NCBI GenBank assembly: GCA_963662175.1
Contig: OY759224.1
Span: forward strand, 20,469,489 to 20,533,488
DNA: 64,000 nt
Direction of reading: 5' to 3'
Source of the DNA: Aradus depressus
Lineage: Eukaryota > Arthropoda > Insecta > Hemiptera > Aradidae
Numbering within the stretch: position 1 is the stretch's first letter; every line of letters begins with the position of its first letter. Under the pieces are notes generated by a model. That model did no database searches, was not told the DNA's origin, and saw only the letters and a program-made list of their open reading frames with translations. The translations under genes and the position numbers were made by a program. Below, in pieces: positions 1 through 10,339 of the stretch.

Positions 1-300
1 ACAGTTGTATCTTTATAAATATAAGACAAAAAAAAAATAACTTAATTAAAATGTTTTAATAAATAAAATTAAAAAAAAAAAATATATTAACATACATAAA
101 AAACTATCTAACAACAATTTAAAATTTCACGAATGGGAATATGTTATTCCTGTCCCCCATCTGAGTCACAACTGGGAGAACGGAGTACTGGAGAATGTAC
201 CAGTTGTTAGTTTTTTAGTTAGTTTTTTATGCACCTTTATTTTAATTTTTTTAAATTTTATTTATTAAAACATTTTAATTATGTTATTTTAAAAATTATT
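1..300. other. AT-rich DNA without recognised content
   Basis: Mostly A/T with several poly-A and poly-T runs. No open frame, tandem array or relation to the repeat families elsewhere in the window was seen. Confidence 0.5.
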
Positions 301-408
301 TTATCAGACTGATGATGAGGGCAACCTCGAATGCCGGCTAGTAAATATCAATAAAATCTGGGAGAGGTCAGACGATATTTTATCTTACAAACTGTGAAAA
401 AAAGTTAA
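300..408 (+). mobile_element. Penelope-like terminal repeat remnant
   Basis: Contains a hammerhead-like core (309-333) followed by an AATAAAATCTGG stretch resembling the GGAATAAAAC sequence found beside the other hammerhead motifs in this window. Assignment to Penelope rests on that motif only; no coding sequence is attached. Confidence 0.35.
309..333 (+). ncRNA. degenerate hammerhead ribozyme-like motif
   Basis: CTGATGA (309-315), one T, a 4-bp stem GAGG/CCTC closed by a GCAA tetraloop (317-328), then GAATG where a working core has GAAA. The core is complete except for the last A, so it is probably inactive. Stems I and III were not resolved. Confidence 0.35.
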
Positions 409-439
409 TGGATTAATTCGTTCTCAGAAAGTATATTTA

Positions 440-512
440 CCGACTTTTTTTTCAAATTTGGAATTTAGAGGTCGGAAAACATGAAATTTCGTACTGATAA
501 TTGACACTTAAC
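440..512 (+). repeat. R-A dispersed repeat, end fragment
   Basis: Matches the end region of the R-A family (best seen at 60865-61272): a poly-T/TTTGGAAT stretch, a GGTCGGAAAACATGAAAT motif, then a sequence beginning TTCGT. R-A is a name used only here. Confidence 0.5.
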
Positions 513-911
513 TAATTGATATTCCTTCTCCTCCGTCTCTGAGATTGTTACCAAATGAATCTATGCTGCGGATCCATCCATTGTATGAGCAGGTGTGTGA
601 CTTGTACCAGATGACAGATGTCTTGCCATGGTAATGGAGAACTAATGGTATGGTAGAAGCAGCAGCCTGTGGCTCACTTGATATCAAACGTCCAATCCAT
701 ATTGTAGTACACTACCTTAGTCAAGGTATATGTGTATACAGTAATCCCTCAACAATCGCGAGTTCGAATATTCGCGGACATAGAAATGGGGAATGATTCA
801 ACTTTCGCGAATAGAAGATTTGGTTATTCGCAGACGTAAAAATGGGTATAATACAACATTTACGAAAATCCCGGTTATGTACGTATTCGCGAGAAGAAAG
901 AGAAAAAGAAA

Positions 912-1046
912 TACATATGTAAATTTAAGTCTAGAGCATAATTAATACATATGTAGATTTAAGTCTAGGGCATAATAAGTACATATGTAGATTTAAGTCT
1001 AGCGCATAATAAATACATATGTAGATTGAAGTCTAGAGCATAATAA
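912..1046 (+). repeat. 34-35 bp tandem repeat, four copies
   Basis: Units begin ACATATGTAGATTTAAGTCT at about 912, 947, 981 and 1015. A further partial copy lies at 1434-1470, beyond the inserted MITE, and another piece forms the centre of the palindrome at 1615, so the array once ran across the MITE site. Confidence 0.8.
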
Positions 1047-1435
1047 ATTGAGGAGTTTGGGGCCAGAGCGGACCAACTGGTTGAAACTGAACAGGTAGAA
1101 AATGGCAATTGAAAATTGAGTACATTTTGTTTATCTCCATAAATGGGCCCCAAATATTTATTTATATTTGAAATTTTAGAATAGTATTGGATGAGTGATC
1201 CCTTTTTGTGTTCTATAAAGTTTTTGAAGGCCGTATGATCCATTGTGACTTTGAAAATATATGCACAAAATACTTGTGGACTAAACTTAAAGTGCTGCTA
1301 TCTATCACTGAAGTGAAGAAACTAAGTGATCCACACTGGTTTTGAAAAAGGGAACCTATGCCAACATCAGGATGTTAATAACTCATTTTCCGAAAAATTG
1401 TGGGTTGGTCCGCTCTGGCTCCAAACTCCTCAATT
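1047..1435. mobile_element. MITE with about 33-bp terminal inverted repeats
   Basis: The left end TTGAGGAGTTTGGGGCCAGA continues AGCGGACCAAC and is mirrored at 1400-1433 by GTTGGTCCGCTCTGG with the same continuation and one mismatch. The element splits a unit of the 34-bp array. No coding capacity is seen. The exact target duplication is ambiguous because the ends read AATT on both sides. Confidence 0.7.
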
Positions 1436-1490
1436 CATATGTAGTTTTTAGTCTAGGGCATAATAAATACAGAATCTGTATGTATTGTAT

Positions 1491-1738
1491 GATCTGCAAT
1501 TGCTGGGAATTTGTTTTGTTTTTCCACCACTTGCGGCCAAAGATTAGGACAACAAGCATTGATGGAGCTTCGCTCCAATTTCTTTAAAGATTTTTCGCTA
1601 GACTTAAATCTACATGTAGATTTAAGTCTAGCGAAAAATCTTTAAAGAAATTGGAGCGAAGCTCCATTAATGCTTGTTGTCCTAATCTTTGGCCGCAAGT
1701 GGTGGAAAAACAAAACAAATTCCCAGCAATTGCAGATC
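1491..1738. repeat. 248-bp spacerless palindrome
   Basis: Arms 1491-1614 and 1615-1738 are reverse complements, with one mismatch seen, and meet at the centre TACATGTA without a spacer. The right arm belongs to the Tigger transposase frame (NACCPNLWPQVV), so the left arm is an inverted duplication of it. Sequence outside the arms is not mirrored. Confidence 0.9.
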
Positions 1739-1990
1739 AAGAAGAAGAAATTTTGATGATAGCTCATAAAATTAGGTGTGAAGGTTTTGGAGATTGAAGA
1801 CCTATTCAATTCCCATAAAATCGAGCTATCTGAGGAAGCTCTGTTAGATATTATTGAAGGAAAAAAACAGGCATTGGAAGAAAGTGAAGGGGATGTGGAG
1901 GGGAAAAAAATTTTCTTGCATCCCTTATTCCGAGTTTCAAATTTAAAAGGGCAATTGAGGACGAGACAACTCCGTACTTTGAAGCTCTAA
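1669..1990 (+). pseudogene. Tigger/pogo transposase C-terminal fragment
   Basis: From 1669 one frame reads NACCPNLWPQVVEKQNKFPA and continues through IADQEEEILMIAHKIRCEGFGD to a stop. A second frame, from 1778, continues EIEDLFNSHKIELSEEALLD and ends at 1990. This acidic region with the W-P pair, the IA..I...GF block and the L..SH...L..E.L..I block resembles the segment after the DDE core in Tigger/jerky-type transposases. That is recognition of the pattern, not a search. One frameshift near 1778 and the lack of N-terminal and catalytic parts show that it is dead. The DDE catalytic residues are not present in this stretch. Confidence 0.55.
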
Positions 1991-2189
1991 AAGAACTGAC
2001 ATACACATATAGCTAAATAAAGTCAAATAACTAATTATGTTTTACCTTCAATTAACAATGATTAACTTTGTAATTAAAATGTATAATTTTTTTGTAAAAA
2101 CTTTAAAACAGTATCGTTTTTTTGAACACTTTAGTTTTTGTCTGGAACGTAATCCCCCAATCAACAATCGCGAATTCACATTGGAAATC

Positions 2190-2590
2190 ATTATCCTCCC
2201 CCCCATGAAATAATATTTGAAGTTTGTTGTCACACCAACATTTCCAGGGCACAACCAATAGTATAAAATTTTCTACAGCCCAAAGGTACATTAAATGAAA
2301 AATATATGAGTGGTCTCTTTAACAACGTTTTTCACTTAGTAGATGGCTTTTTCATACATCTCGTTTTTTTTTTTTTTGTTCTTTTGTTTGTCCATATAGA
2401 GAGGGGGCGCTTCATCAAATTGATCTCTTTATTTTTTATATAAATTTTATTTATTTTTTAAAATACAGCTTTCAAATGTATATTAAAAAAAAAAATGAAA
2501 TGCTATTAGTCGTTTAAATTGGAAAGTCAAAATCAGTCAGAACCATCAACAGATCTTTAATGACAATTTAAATACTGGATTTTTAAATTT
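2190..2590. other. AT-rich spacer, nothing recognised
   Basis: Contains a T14 run near 2365 and no convincing open frame or repeat match. Confidence 0.4.
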
Positions 2591-2621
2591 TTGATAAATA
2601 AAAGAGAGACAATGTAGATTA

Positions 2622-2885
2622 GTGAGCAAAATAAACTGCCATATCGAAAAACTCCGACTGCTAACACAAATAGAAATACGTGTCCACAATCGCAAAATAA
2701 ATTTTAGGATAATACTTGGAGGGTTTAGATATGAGTTTTGTCCTGAAAGTGTCTGCAGGCTCTGTACCTTAGATGAAAAGGACGACCTCATACACTTTTT
2801 GTTCCAGTGTCCCTCCTTGTGTATCCCCAGGCAAACATTTCTCCACATCTCATTATTCCAGGGCATCCTTCCTTCTCTTTTATAA
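2622..2885 (+). pseudogene. non-LTR reverse transcriptase C-terminal fragment
   Basis: The 87-codon frame contains CRLCTLDEKDDLIHFLFQCP, a C-x2-C-x12-H-x4-C zinc knuckle, preceded by a basic hydrophobic stretch. This arrangement is characteristic of the C-terminus of jockey/I-group LINE reverse transcriptases in insects. The catalytic polymerase domain is absent, so this is the 3' remnant of a 5'-truncated copy. A related knuckle (CTICNINELEDV) occurs in the LINE at 44.9-45.6 kb. Confidence 0.6.
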
Positions 2886-3198
2886 TCAACCATCATAGTA
2901 TTATGCTCTGTCGATTTTATTAATCTATTTTATTTTTTTCTTATTTATATAGATTGATTTCTACATATTCTCTTTTATTTACCTATATAGATACTTTTAT
3001 TTATTTTTTTTCATAATTAAGCTGTTAATTTTATTTTTTTTCCGTGTTTTCTCGTAATTCGACTCAGAACCAATTGTTCACTTTTTTGGTAATGTAGATG
3101 TAAAAAAAATTAACAATTTATTTTTATTTTTTATTAATGGTTTAAACATTAAGAAAAATATAATTTAATATATTGCTTGTAAGATATATATATATATA

Positions 3199-3536
3199 GG
3201 GCGCCGGTAGCTCAGTGGTATGCGTGCTTGCCTTCTGAGCTCAAGAACGTGAGTTCGAAACCCGACCGAGGCCCTTAGTTTATTTTATCTCGAAGGTAAA
3301 ATAAACTTAAACACGCCGTCCTTCGTAAGCGATGGTCCCGAGCCTGTACGATGTCAGGTACTCGTTAAAGACCCCTGCCCTAGATGAATAAAAATTTAGG
3401 GTAGGCAAAATTAAGGACTCCCATAGTAGAGTCGGGCTCATGTCCACCAGAGTGACGAAAGAGCGCTCTGGTAGTAGGCGATATGACCTTATAGTTAAAG
3501 CCCGGGCATGTGTCATGAAACCTAACCTAACCTATA
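3199..3536 (+). mobile_element. SINE-A, near full length
   Basis: Reference copy for the family. The head is tRNA-like: GGCGCCGGTAGCTCAGTGG contains the A box (TAGCTCAGTGG) and GTTCGAAAC is the B box, the two parts of an internal RNA polymerase III promoter. A body of about 260 bp follows, with the landmarks GCACGCCGTCCTTCG, TCAGGTACTCGTTAAAGACC, GGTAGGCAAAAT, GAGCGCTCTGGTAGTAGGCG and GCCCGGGCATG. The tail is CCTAACCTAACCTATA. TA repeats on both sides obscure the target duplication. The head is not a tRNA gene because it is fused to the repeated body. Confidence 0.9.
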
Positions 3537-4004
3537 TATATATTTTTTTTGACTTTTTATTCTTGTGTTATGGTTACTACAATTTTACTATTTTCCCTTA
3601 TCAAACAATGTTCATATTTTTTTAAATATAATTTTTACGTTTTTTTTTCCTAGTTGCTTGCACTATTTATATTAAAGAGCATGTCCATATTTATTATTTT
3701 AATATTATTTGTATCTTTTTATTTAGTTTCTATATTACCTACTTGTTACAATTATATATATATATTTTTTCTTTTAATTTATTTTCTATAACTATAAGAA
3801 TATTTATTTTGTAAAAATACCGATTCATTGTTATACATATATATTCTTTAGTGCAATAAAAACGTTTATCTATCTATTATTGAACAAAATATATAGATGA
3901 GAGGCTGTAGCGAAGAGTTGAACCGCAATGCGGGTGGCTACCGAATAATAGAACAGAGTGTCTCACTTGTATAGAAATAGTTAACTGAATATCAAATTAT
4001 TTAA

Positions 4005-4200
4005 AAGGGGTGAGTTTTTCTACAAAAAGTCGTCGAATCACCGACTATGTACTTCCTCAGCACGAATTAATCAATTACGTTATCACTCTCCCTTTAATCG
4101 ACCGTTTGAGATAAAATTTAATATTAGAGTTATATAGTGGTATACTAAATCCTGTATCGACACATTCATTACATCGGCGGTAATTAAGGTCTTTGTGTTA
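4005..4200 (+). repeat. R-A dispersed repeat, fragment
   Basis: Carries the R-A landmarks GAATCACCGAC, ACTTCCTCAGCACGAATTAA and CGACACATTCATTACATCGG in forward order. Confidence 0.6.
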
Positions 4201-4725
4201 CCCCTTTCCTTGGTCCTTCGTTTCCCTTCAACCGATTTCACAGCTTCCGAAGGTTCAGTTCCAAGTACGATCCTGTCCTGCGAATCAACTCCACCCTACG
4301 AGGCCTACAGCAGTTCGGACTGTCCTTCTTCTTGTAAAATCCCCATGACAGTAATCTATAATAGTAGTCTATGGACTTACAACCTTGTTTTCCCTTTAAA
4401 ATTATGACCAAGTTGGCATTTAGGACTGTTGTTGTTGTCGGTTGGGCGTCACGGCGTCGAACCCAGGAGCGATAAATTAAAAAAAAAAAAAAAAAGTAGC
4501 CGACACAGACTGGACCCCATTTGGCATTAGACCGTCCGGACAACGTAAATGTCAAATATCTACTGACATTTCTCACCCTTTTTCCGAGGGCAGGGCTAAA
4601 AGTCAAACTCAACCCATACTGTACTGAGGTACCAATCTACAGTGGCCGAACTCCACTCTAGGCGTCCCTTCACAATCGAGGTTGTCTCTCAGGGAGAATA
4701 GTAATCTAAGTGATAATGAAAATTT
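4200..4725. other. unassigned stretch
   Basis: About 500 bp with an A16 run at about 4480. Short open frames exist on both strands but show no recognisable domain or codon pattern. Confidence 0.4.
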
Positions 4726-5400
4726 CAGGTAACGAAATGTTTACGAAAAGTTATATGACCGGTCATAAATTTGATGAGAAGTTTTCAACGTAATTTCATG
4801 TTTTCCGACGTCTAGATACCAAATATTGAAAAAAAAAAAAAAATGTCTGTGCCTCGGTTAGTGTGTGTTTGTATCAACATGAAATTTTATAAGTGTTTCC
4901 AGAATTTCAATTTAGAAAGAATTCGAGGTTCTGTCGTGTAAATGAAAATTCAAAATTTGTCCAACGTTTCGAAAACTATTTATGCTCTACCTCCAGAATC
5001 AGTCTATTTGCTCTATTATTCAACAGTCAAAAAATTACATCGGCAGTTATTGCGGTTTTTGAATTGTGCCCATTCCTTCAGCGGATATTGCTGTAAGGTG
5101 TATTCAAATATGAAATTCTAAGTTGATACATTCGTTATTTCGGCAATATTGGGATATTTGAGTTAAGACCCCATCCCTTCTGCCGATTCCGCTGAAAATT
5201 AATAAGTGCCGTCCTTACAGAGTTTTGAATTCACATATAAAATTTTGTGTCGAAATATTGACGACCTGTGAATAATTTTGTATACAAAATATGTCTTTTA
5301 GTTTTCTCTACAACGTTTACTTGAAACGATTTTTGATTAGGTCGTACAAATAAGCGTAATCTTGTAGAAGGTGCTTAGGTACATTCGTCCGATTTCGGCC
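4725..5400 (-). repeat. R-A dispersed repeat, long copy
   Basis: Reads AAAGTTATATGACCGGTC near 4748 and TTTTCAACGTAATTTCATG, the R-A end sequence. The interior 5200-5370 is an inverted counterpart of 8780-8940, which flanks the element at 7.1-8.7 kb. It ends before the piggyBac-type element. Confidence 0.6.
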
Positions 5401-5592
5401 AACATCGAACCAGATCTAAGTTAGCCCATGTGTCTTCTTGTGTCATTCACGCAGATATACAGACAGACATCATCGTGAAAATGGTCAAAACTTATCCAAG
5501 AGACCTTGAAATGTGTAATTTCGTTGAAAATTCAATCTCACATTTTCGCACAAATACAATATTTCCTTATACAGTTAGTACAAGAAAGTTAA

Positions 5593-6491
5593 CCCTCCGT
5601 CGGGCGCAACTGATCAGTCAGGCACAGCTGCGACATTTATGTTTGCTACGACTCGTCGTAGACGTCCATAGATGGCCTAGCGGGTGGGGCTTCTCAGTAG
5701 CTGTCAGTTTTTCACAGATCTTCTAACGTGTACCACTCAGAGTTGATCCTTCGTAATTGTTCATAGTTGACAAAGTGGCCTGAGAAGCTCATTGCGCCAG
5801 ATTTCGTCACAATTCTTAAGGTACGTACTTGGCAGTTCTGATTATTATAATGGATAATTATAGTGCAATACAACTTCTGTGATTAAGTAATACATGTTTT
5901 TTTGTCCTGTGCCTGTCAACCATATGTACATAATGTTTTTCTTTTTTGCAGGTGTCTTTCAGAAATGTTGCGGAAAGAATATGATTTGAATAATCCTGAT
6001 CACGTTAGGGAAATAACAGAATGTTTACAGCTGATAATTATTTTTTTTAAATAACATTTTTCTTGTTAATTTTGTTTTGTGTTAGCATTTTTTTAGGTAA
6101 TAGTTATTTTTGAGGACATGAAAAATACGAATTTTGAGAGTATTCTTGATATTCGTATATAATGAAGCCCAAACATGTTTTAAAAAAGATTTTTGTTGTT
6201 TCTAGTCAAATATATATCCTATGTCTTCTAACAGCGTAGTTTTTAACAACAAAATCATCCAAAAAAATGAAAGGTTGAAGGTTATAACACCTGTTTGGAG
6301 CTTTGTTTGGACTTGTCATTGTGGCCATCTTATTTTACAAGTTTTACTTTGAAAAACCTTGTAAAACCATTCATATAATGTACTGTGACCGTTTTGAAAA
6401 ATAAAAGATAGTTTCCTCCGCAAAAACTTAGATGTCTGTTGGGCACATTGCGCCCGAACACGTGTCCCCAAATACTGCGCCCGACGGAGGG
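5593..6491. mobile_element. piggyBac-type element, non-autonomous
   Basis: TTAA (5589-5592) is followed by CCCTCCGTCGGGCGCA. At the right, TGCGCCCGACGGAGGG is followed by TTAA (6492-6495). TTAA duplication with termini starting CCC is the hallmark of piggyBac. The interior shows no long frame. A possible splice donor AAG/GTACGT near 5819 and an acceptor TTTTTTGCAG ending at 5951 would join PDFVTILK to VSFRNVAERI before a stop, which is too little to call transposase. Confidence 0.65.
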
Positions 6492-6495
6492 TTAA

Positions 6496-6909
6496 TCAAC
6501 TAGTCAACGCTCAAAACGGTTAAAAAAAAAAAAAAACCTTAAAGATAGAATACTTATTGTTCAAGAATAATATCAAAAAAATCAATGAAATTTAGTTACT
6601 TACATGAGTTCAGATTTCTAAGTAACGCAAGATTAATTATGTGAGTTAGTAATCTTTAAATCTAAAACGATAGTTATACAATGATTAGCATGTGTGCAGT
6701 GTAATAGCATAAAAATATACATGACATCTAACGTGATATGGCGGTACTAACGTGTTATGTTATTCACATATCACGACAACTATTATGCACGTTAATTTGT
6801 AAGTCTTGATCGTAAATATAATTAAATACTTGTTAGTTAGTATGGAGTTTACAATATTATATGAGAAAAGTGAGCCCTCTGGATCAGTAGTTCTTTCCAA
6901 TCCCCCGTA

Positions 6910-6957
<48 letters not shown>

Positions 6958-7108
6958 CTTCTTTTCTTGGCCTTAGCTTTTCACCATAGCCAGTCTATGT
7001 AGTATTAAATTTAGACTCTTGCATTCACCGACCCTAAAAACTTCACAATACTACCATATAAATATAGTAATAAAGGTAAGGTTATATATTGTAAGGTTAT
7101 ATACAGAT
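6496..7108. other. unassigned, with a poly-T run of about 50 nt
   Basis: AT-rich. A T run of about 50 nt occupies about 6908-6957 and is followed by CTTGGCCTTAGC. It could be the reversed poly-A tail of a retrocopy, but nothing attached was recognised. Confidence 0.4.
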
Positions 7109-8723
7109 AATTGAGTCGCCCATTTCCAAAGCCCGCTCTGTCCAGTACAACTCGTTTTGAGATAATGGCTAAAAACTGTTACATCCACTTGGAAACGAGC
7201 TAGAAACGTGATTTTTTTTTCTAATTTTTTCGTCAACGCCTTTTTTCGTTCTATGAAACCCCTGCACTTCACAGCTTAATAATGTTTCTTGAAACGCAGA
7301 AAGTAGGATGGACATAGTGGGTTTTGAAACAGTAAGGGTGACAAAGTGGATTTAGGAAAAGTTGATAATGGACAAAGTGGGTTAGGTGGGAAAAAATGCG
7401 TGATTCAAGACAATGATCATTCCTTTTTATTTCAGCAATAAAATATTTATTTACATATTCTTATTTTCAAATAATACATATTTTTTATAAAATTTACATA
7501 TTGTCTCAAAGAATAAAAAGTTCTAAAAAGTAAAATTAGAGGTAGGTTTTCAGAATTCCTATTCAACCCTTTCTCGCCACATTCACTTCTTTAGGTATTT
7601 AAAAAATTCAGATTCGTGTATAATTGCATCTGCATCTTGCTCATCGTCTAGTTGGTTAGGCACAGCTACACCTTCGAGGACCACAATTTCTTCGCCTACG
7701 TCTTCTTCTTGATGCTCTTCTTCCCCCAAGTTTCCGTCACAGTTGTCAATGTGCTCATTAGCACGAAAAACGATGTTGTTGTAGTAAATTAACCGTGGAT
7801 CTTCAATCCAATCGCTGCCGAAATGCTTGGTTAGGAGATTCTGGACATCTTCAATTTTTTTCGGGTTCATAGGTTTCCCTTTGGGAATCAATTCGACATT
7901 CCGAATATTCCCAAACCTCCTTGTTTTTTTTTAAATAGATTTTCCTTTTCCGAGGTCAGATTGGTATGCTGGCTCCCCTCTCACCATAGGCACTCTGGTC
8001 TTTTTAGAGACTGTCACCACTATCCTCTTACACTGGTTGAATTGGAAATGCCAATCTGTCGTTTTCTTGACAACTTCCTTCATATGCTTCTTTCTTCCCT
8101 TTCCTGTTTCGGCTGGTAGTATTTTCCTCACAGACAAATTCAATTCATCAGCCATTATCGTTAAAAATACTCAAAAACTCAAGAGAAATTGACAAAACAA
8201 TAGCACAAAACCGACAACAACAAAGAGCGAAATGCGTCTTTTTTGGCGGACTGATAAGAATGGCACGCAGAGCTACCAAATCATCAAACTAATAATTCTC
8301 TTTATTTCCTTTCTTCCTGACAGCATAGAACAAGAAAAAAAGTGGTTTCTATATGTTATTATCTTGTATTATTTATCTTGTAAGATATTGAAAAAAAAAC
8401 GGGTTTTATTCTAAACTTCTAGTTGCAAGAGGACAGAGTGAGTTTTGGAACTCTGAAGGTAAGGAGGATGTCAAATAGCAACAGACAAAGTGAGTTTTGT
8501 TCCTGGTTGGACGAAGTGGGTTATGGAACTGTAAAGCCAGTTGACAAAGTGAGTTTTGGAACTCAACCCACATTTCATCAGCTGTTTTAAATATCACAGA
8601 GTGAGTTTAGCTAAAAACCGATTTCACCATCGCATTCTACGCTATCGATTTAGTAAAAATTGATACCTAACTCATTTTTTGAAAAAATTGACAAAGTGGC
8701 CTTTGGAAATGGGCGGCTCAATT
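7109..8723. mobile_element. inverted-repeat transposon with iterated motif
   Basis: The termini AATTGAGTCGCCCATTTCC (7109) and its mirror GGAAATGGGCGGCTCAATT (ending 8723) form inverted repeats that extend into CAAAG.CC..CT.TGTC. A motif of the form GACAAAGTGGGTTTTGGAA recurs about ten times: near 7310, 7340 and 7370 on the left and at 8430-8700 on the right. The terminal repeat itself contains it once, inverted on the left. Such subterminal motif arrays are known as transposase-binding sites in several DNA transposon groups, but I cannot name this superfamily. R-A sequence flanks the right side. One 190-codon frame lies inside. Confidence 0.65.
7583..8155 (-). pseudogene. transposon-borne protein, one in-frame stop
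   Basis: The frame starts at ATG 8155 (MADELNLSVRKILPAETGKG) and runs 74 codons to TAA at 7931-7933. It continues in the same frame (KKTRRFGNIRNVELIPKGKP) to a stop at about 7583, giving about 190 codons broken by one stop next to an A9 run. The first half is basic (RKKHMKEVVKKT). The second half has MNPKKIEDVQNLLTKHFG followed by a strongly acidic tail (GEEEHQEEDVGEE). No domain was recognised with confidence. The layout of a basic segment, then a K-K-x-D-x-L-L-like helix, then an acidic end, is reminiscent of C-termini of uncharacterised arthropod transposon proteins. If the stop is real the copy is dead; if it is a base-call error in the homopolymer, the frame could be intact. Confidence 0.45.
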
Positions 8724-9240
8724 GTACTAACTACAATACAAACAATGTACCTAAGTACATTCTACAAGATTTCACTTATCTTTACCTAATCACAAATTGT
8801 TTCAAGTAAACGTTGTAGAGAAAACTAAAAGACATATTTTGTAAACAATATAATTATTCACAGGTCGTCAATATTTCGACACAACATTTTATATGTGAAT
8901 TCAAAACTCTATAAGGACGGAACTTATTAATTTTCAGCGGAATGGGCAGAAGAAATGGGGGCTTAACTCAAATATCCCAATACTGCCGATGTAATGAATG
9001 TATCGACATGAAATTTCATATTTGAATACATAACCTGTAAGCAATATCCGCTGAAGGAATGAAGGGCTCAATTCAAAAACCCTAATAATTGCCTATGTAA
9101 TTTAACGACACAAAATTTAGTATAAGGAGCCCCTATGTAAGTCAACTGTTGAATAATAGAGCAAACGGTCGACTGATTCTGGAGATAGAGCGAAAATTTA
9201 ATTGATTAATTCGTAAATTGGTGGCAACACAAATAGGTCT
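8724..9240 (+). repeat. R-A dispersed repeat, long copy
   Basis: Begins directly at the right end of the 7.1-8.7 kb element. It contains GTCGTCAATATTTCGACACA, a TTTTCAGCGGAATGGGCAG segment and GGTCGACTGATTCTGGAG. The interior mirrors 5200-5370, so the two are copies in opposite orientation. Confidence 0.6.
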
Positions 9241-9277
9241 ATAGGAAAATTATTCATAATTAGTTAGTTACCTACTT

Positions 9278-9596
9278 ATTATGACTCATGCCCGGGCTTT
9301 AACTACATCATAATATCGTCTACTAACAGAGCGCTCTTTCGTCAATCTGGTGGACATGAGCCCGACTCTACTCTGGGAGTCCTAAATGCTGCCTACCCTA
9401 AATTTTTATTCACCTAGGAGAGGGGTCTTAAACGAGTACCTGACGTACAGACTTGGGACCATCTTAACGTCCCATACGAAGCGGGCTTAGGTTTATTTTA
9501 CCTCAAAAATAAAATAAACTAAGGGCCTCGGCTGGGTTTCGAACCCACGATCTTGAGCTCAGAAGACAAACTCATACCACTGAGCTACCGGCGCCC
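9278..9596 (-). mobile_element. SINE-A
   Basis: The whole order of SINE-A landmarks is present on the minus strand, from GCCCGGGCAT at 9290 to the tRNA-like head ending GGGCGCC at 9596. The CCTAA tail is missing at the 9278 side. Confidence 0.85.
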
Positions 9597-9599
9597 TCA

Positions 9600-10072
9600 A
9601 TTGATATTTTATATATATATATTCATAGATGTGCCACTGATGGTGACACAATTCCATTGAAAAACTGTTCAGATTGGAAATAAAACAGTAAAAAGACGTC
9701 TTTTATTTTTGTGAGAAAAATAACTTTTCTATCATTTATTTTTTTTATTTGTTTATTCGTTTCTCAGTTATCTCTATCAATATACACGTAGCGACAATTC
9801 TATATCACCGAGTTTATATCGTATTTATAATATCTGGGAGTAGTATTTTTAAAATAAAATACAAACTTTATATTCCACTTGAGTTTTGCAGTTTAAAAGG
9901 TAAAAGAGAGCTTAAATTTACTTTTTAAACTTAATAAAATGTTTTCACATAAATAATGGAAGTTTTTGAAATATTCACTTGATTTTCTTGGAAAGGAATA
10001 TATTTTTTAATATTCCTTTTTGGTTGTTAAGGAATTATTTAAAAATTTCTTCATTGGTTGTCTTGTTAGTTT
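9600..10072. other. AT-rich spacer, nothing recognised
   Basis: No open frame of note and no match to the repeat families found elsewhere. Confidence 0.4.
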
Positions 10073-10074
10073 AG

Positions 10075-10339
10075 AGCATACCCACAACTGATGGGGCAGA
10101 CTACCAGATCGCTGTTTTGTCACTCTGGTGGACACGAGTCCGACTCAACTGTGGGAGTCTTAAATTTTGCCTATCCTCAAATTTTATTCACCTTGGGACT
10201 ATCGCTTAACGTACCATCCGACGGACGACGTACTTAAGTTTTTTTCACCTCCCAGATAAAATAAAATAAGAACCTCGGCCGGGTTCGAACCCACGACTTT
10301 GAGCTCAGAAGGCAAGCACACATACCACTGAGCGCCCTC
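10075..10339 (-). mobile_element. SINE-A, diverged
   Basis: The minus-strand body and head are recognisable (GAACCCACGACTTTGAGC, ACCACTGAGCGCCC). The A box has lost several bases, so the copy is older than most. Confidence 0.8.

Larger units (their letters stand above)
739..2190 (+). mobile_element. decayed pogo/Tigger DNA transposon
   Basis: Starts at 739 with CAGTAATCCCTCAACAATCG, preceded by TA. This is the kind of terminus and target known for pogo/Tigger elements, and several TTCGCGA motifs follow. Inside are a 34-bp tandem repeat, an inserted MITE, a 248-bp palindrome and a transposase C-terminal fragment. Near 2146-2175 a similar terminal sequence recurs, but in direct rather than inverted orientation, so the right end is rearranged. 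The right border is approximate. Confidence 0.55.
2590..3885 (+). mobile_element. LINE 3' end interrupted by a SINE
   Basis: A C-terminal reverse-transcriptase ORF fragment is followed by a long AT-rich 3' region that ends at AATAAAAACG and a TATC repeat tail (about 3857-3885). SINE-A copy 3199-3536 sits inside the 3' region. The 5' part is missing, as is usual for truncated LINE copies. Confidence 0.5.

Noticed and set aside
3199..3270. tRNA gene with A and B boxes
   Set aside because: The same head is joined to the same body in about 20 copies, some with target duplications. It is the promoter of a SINE, not a tRNA gene. The same applies to SINE-B heads.
5819..5952. Spliced piggyBac transposase with an intron
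   Set aside because: The splice signals look plausible, but the joined frame is about 20 residues long and has no transposase motif.
6908..6957. Poly-T run as a terminator or poly-A signal
   Set aside because: Simple homopolymer without an attached gene or element; similar runs occur at 14737, 35758 and 58433.
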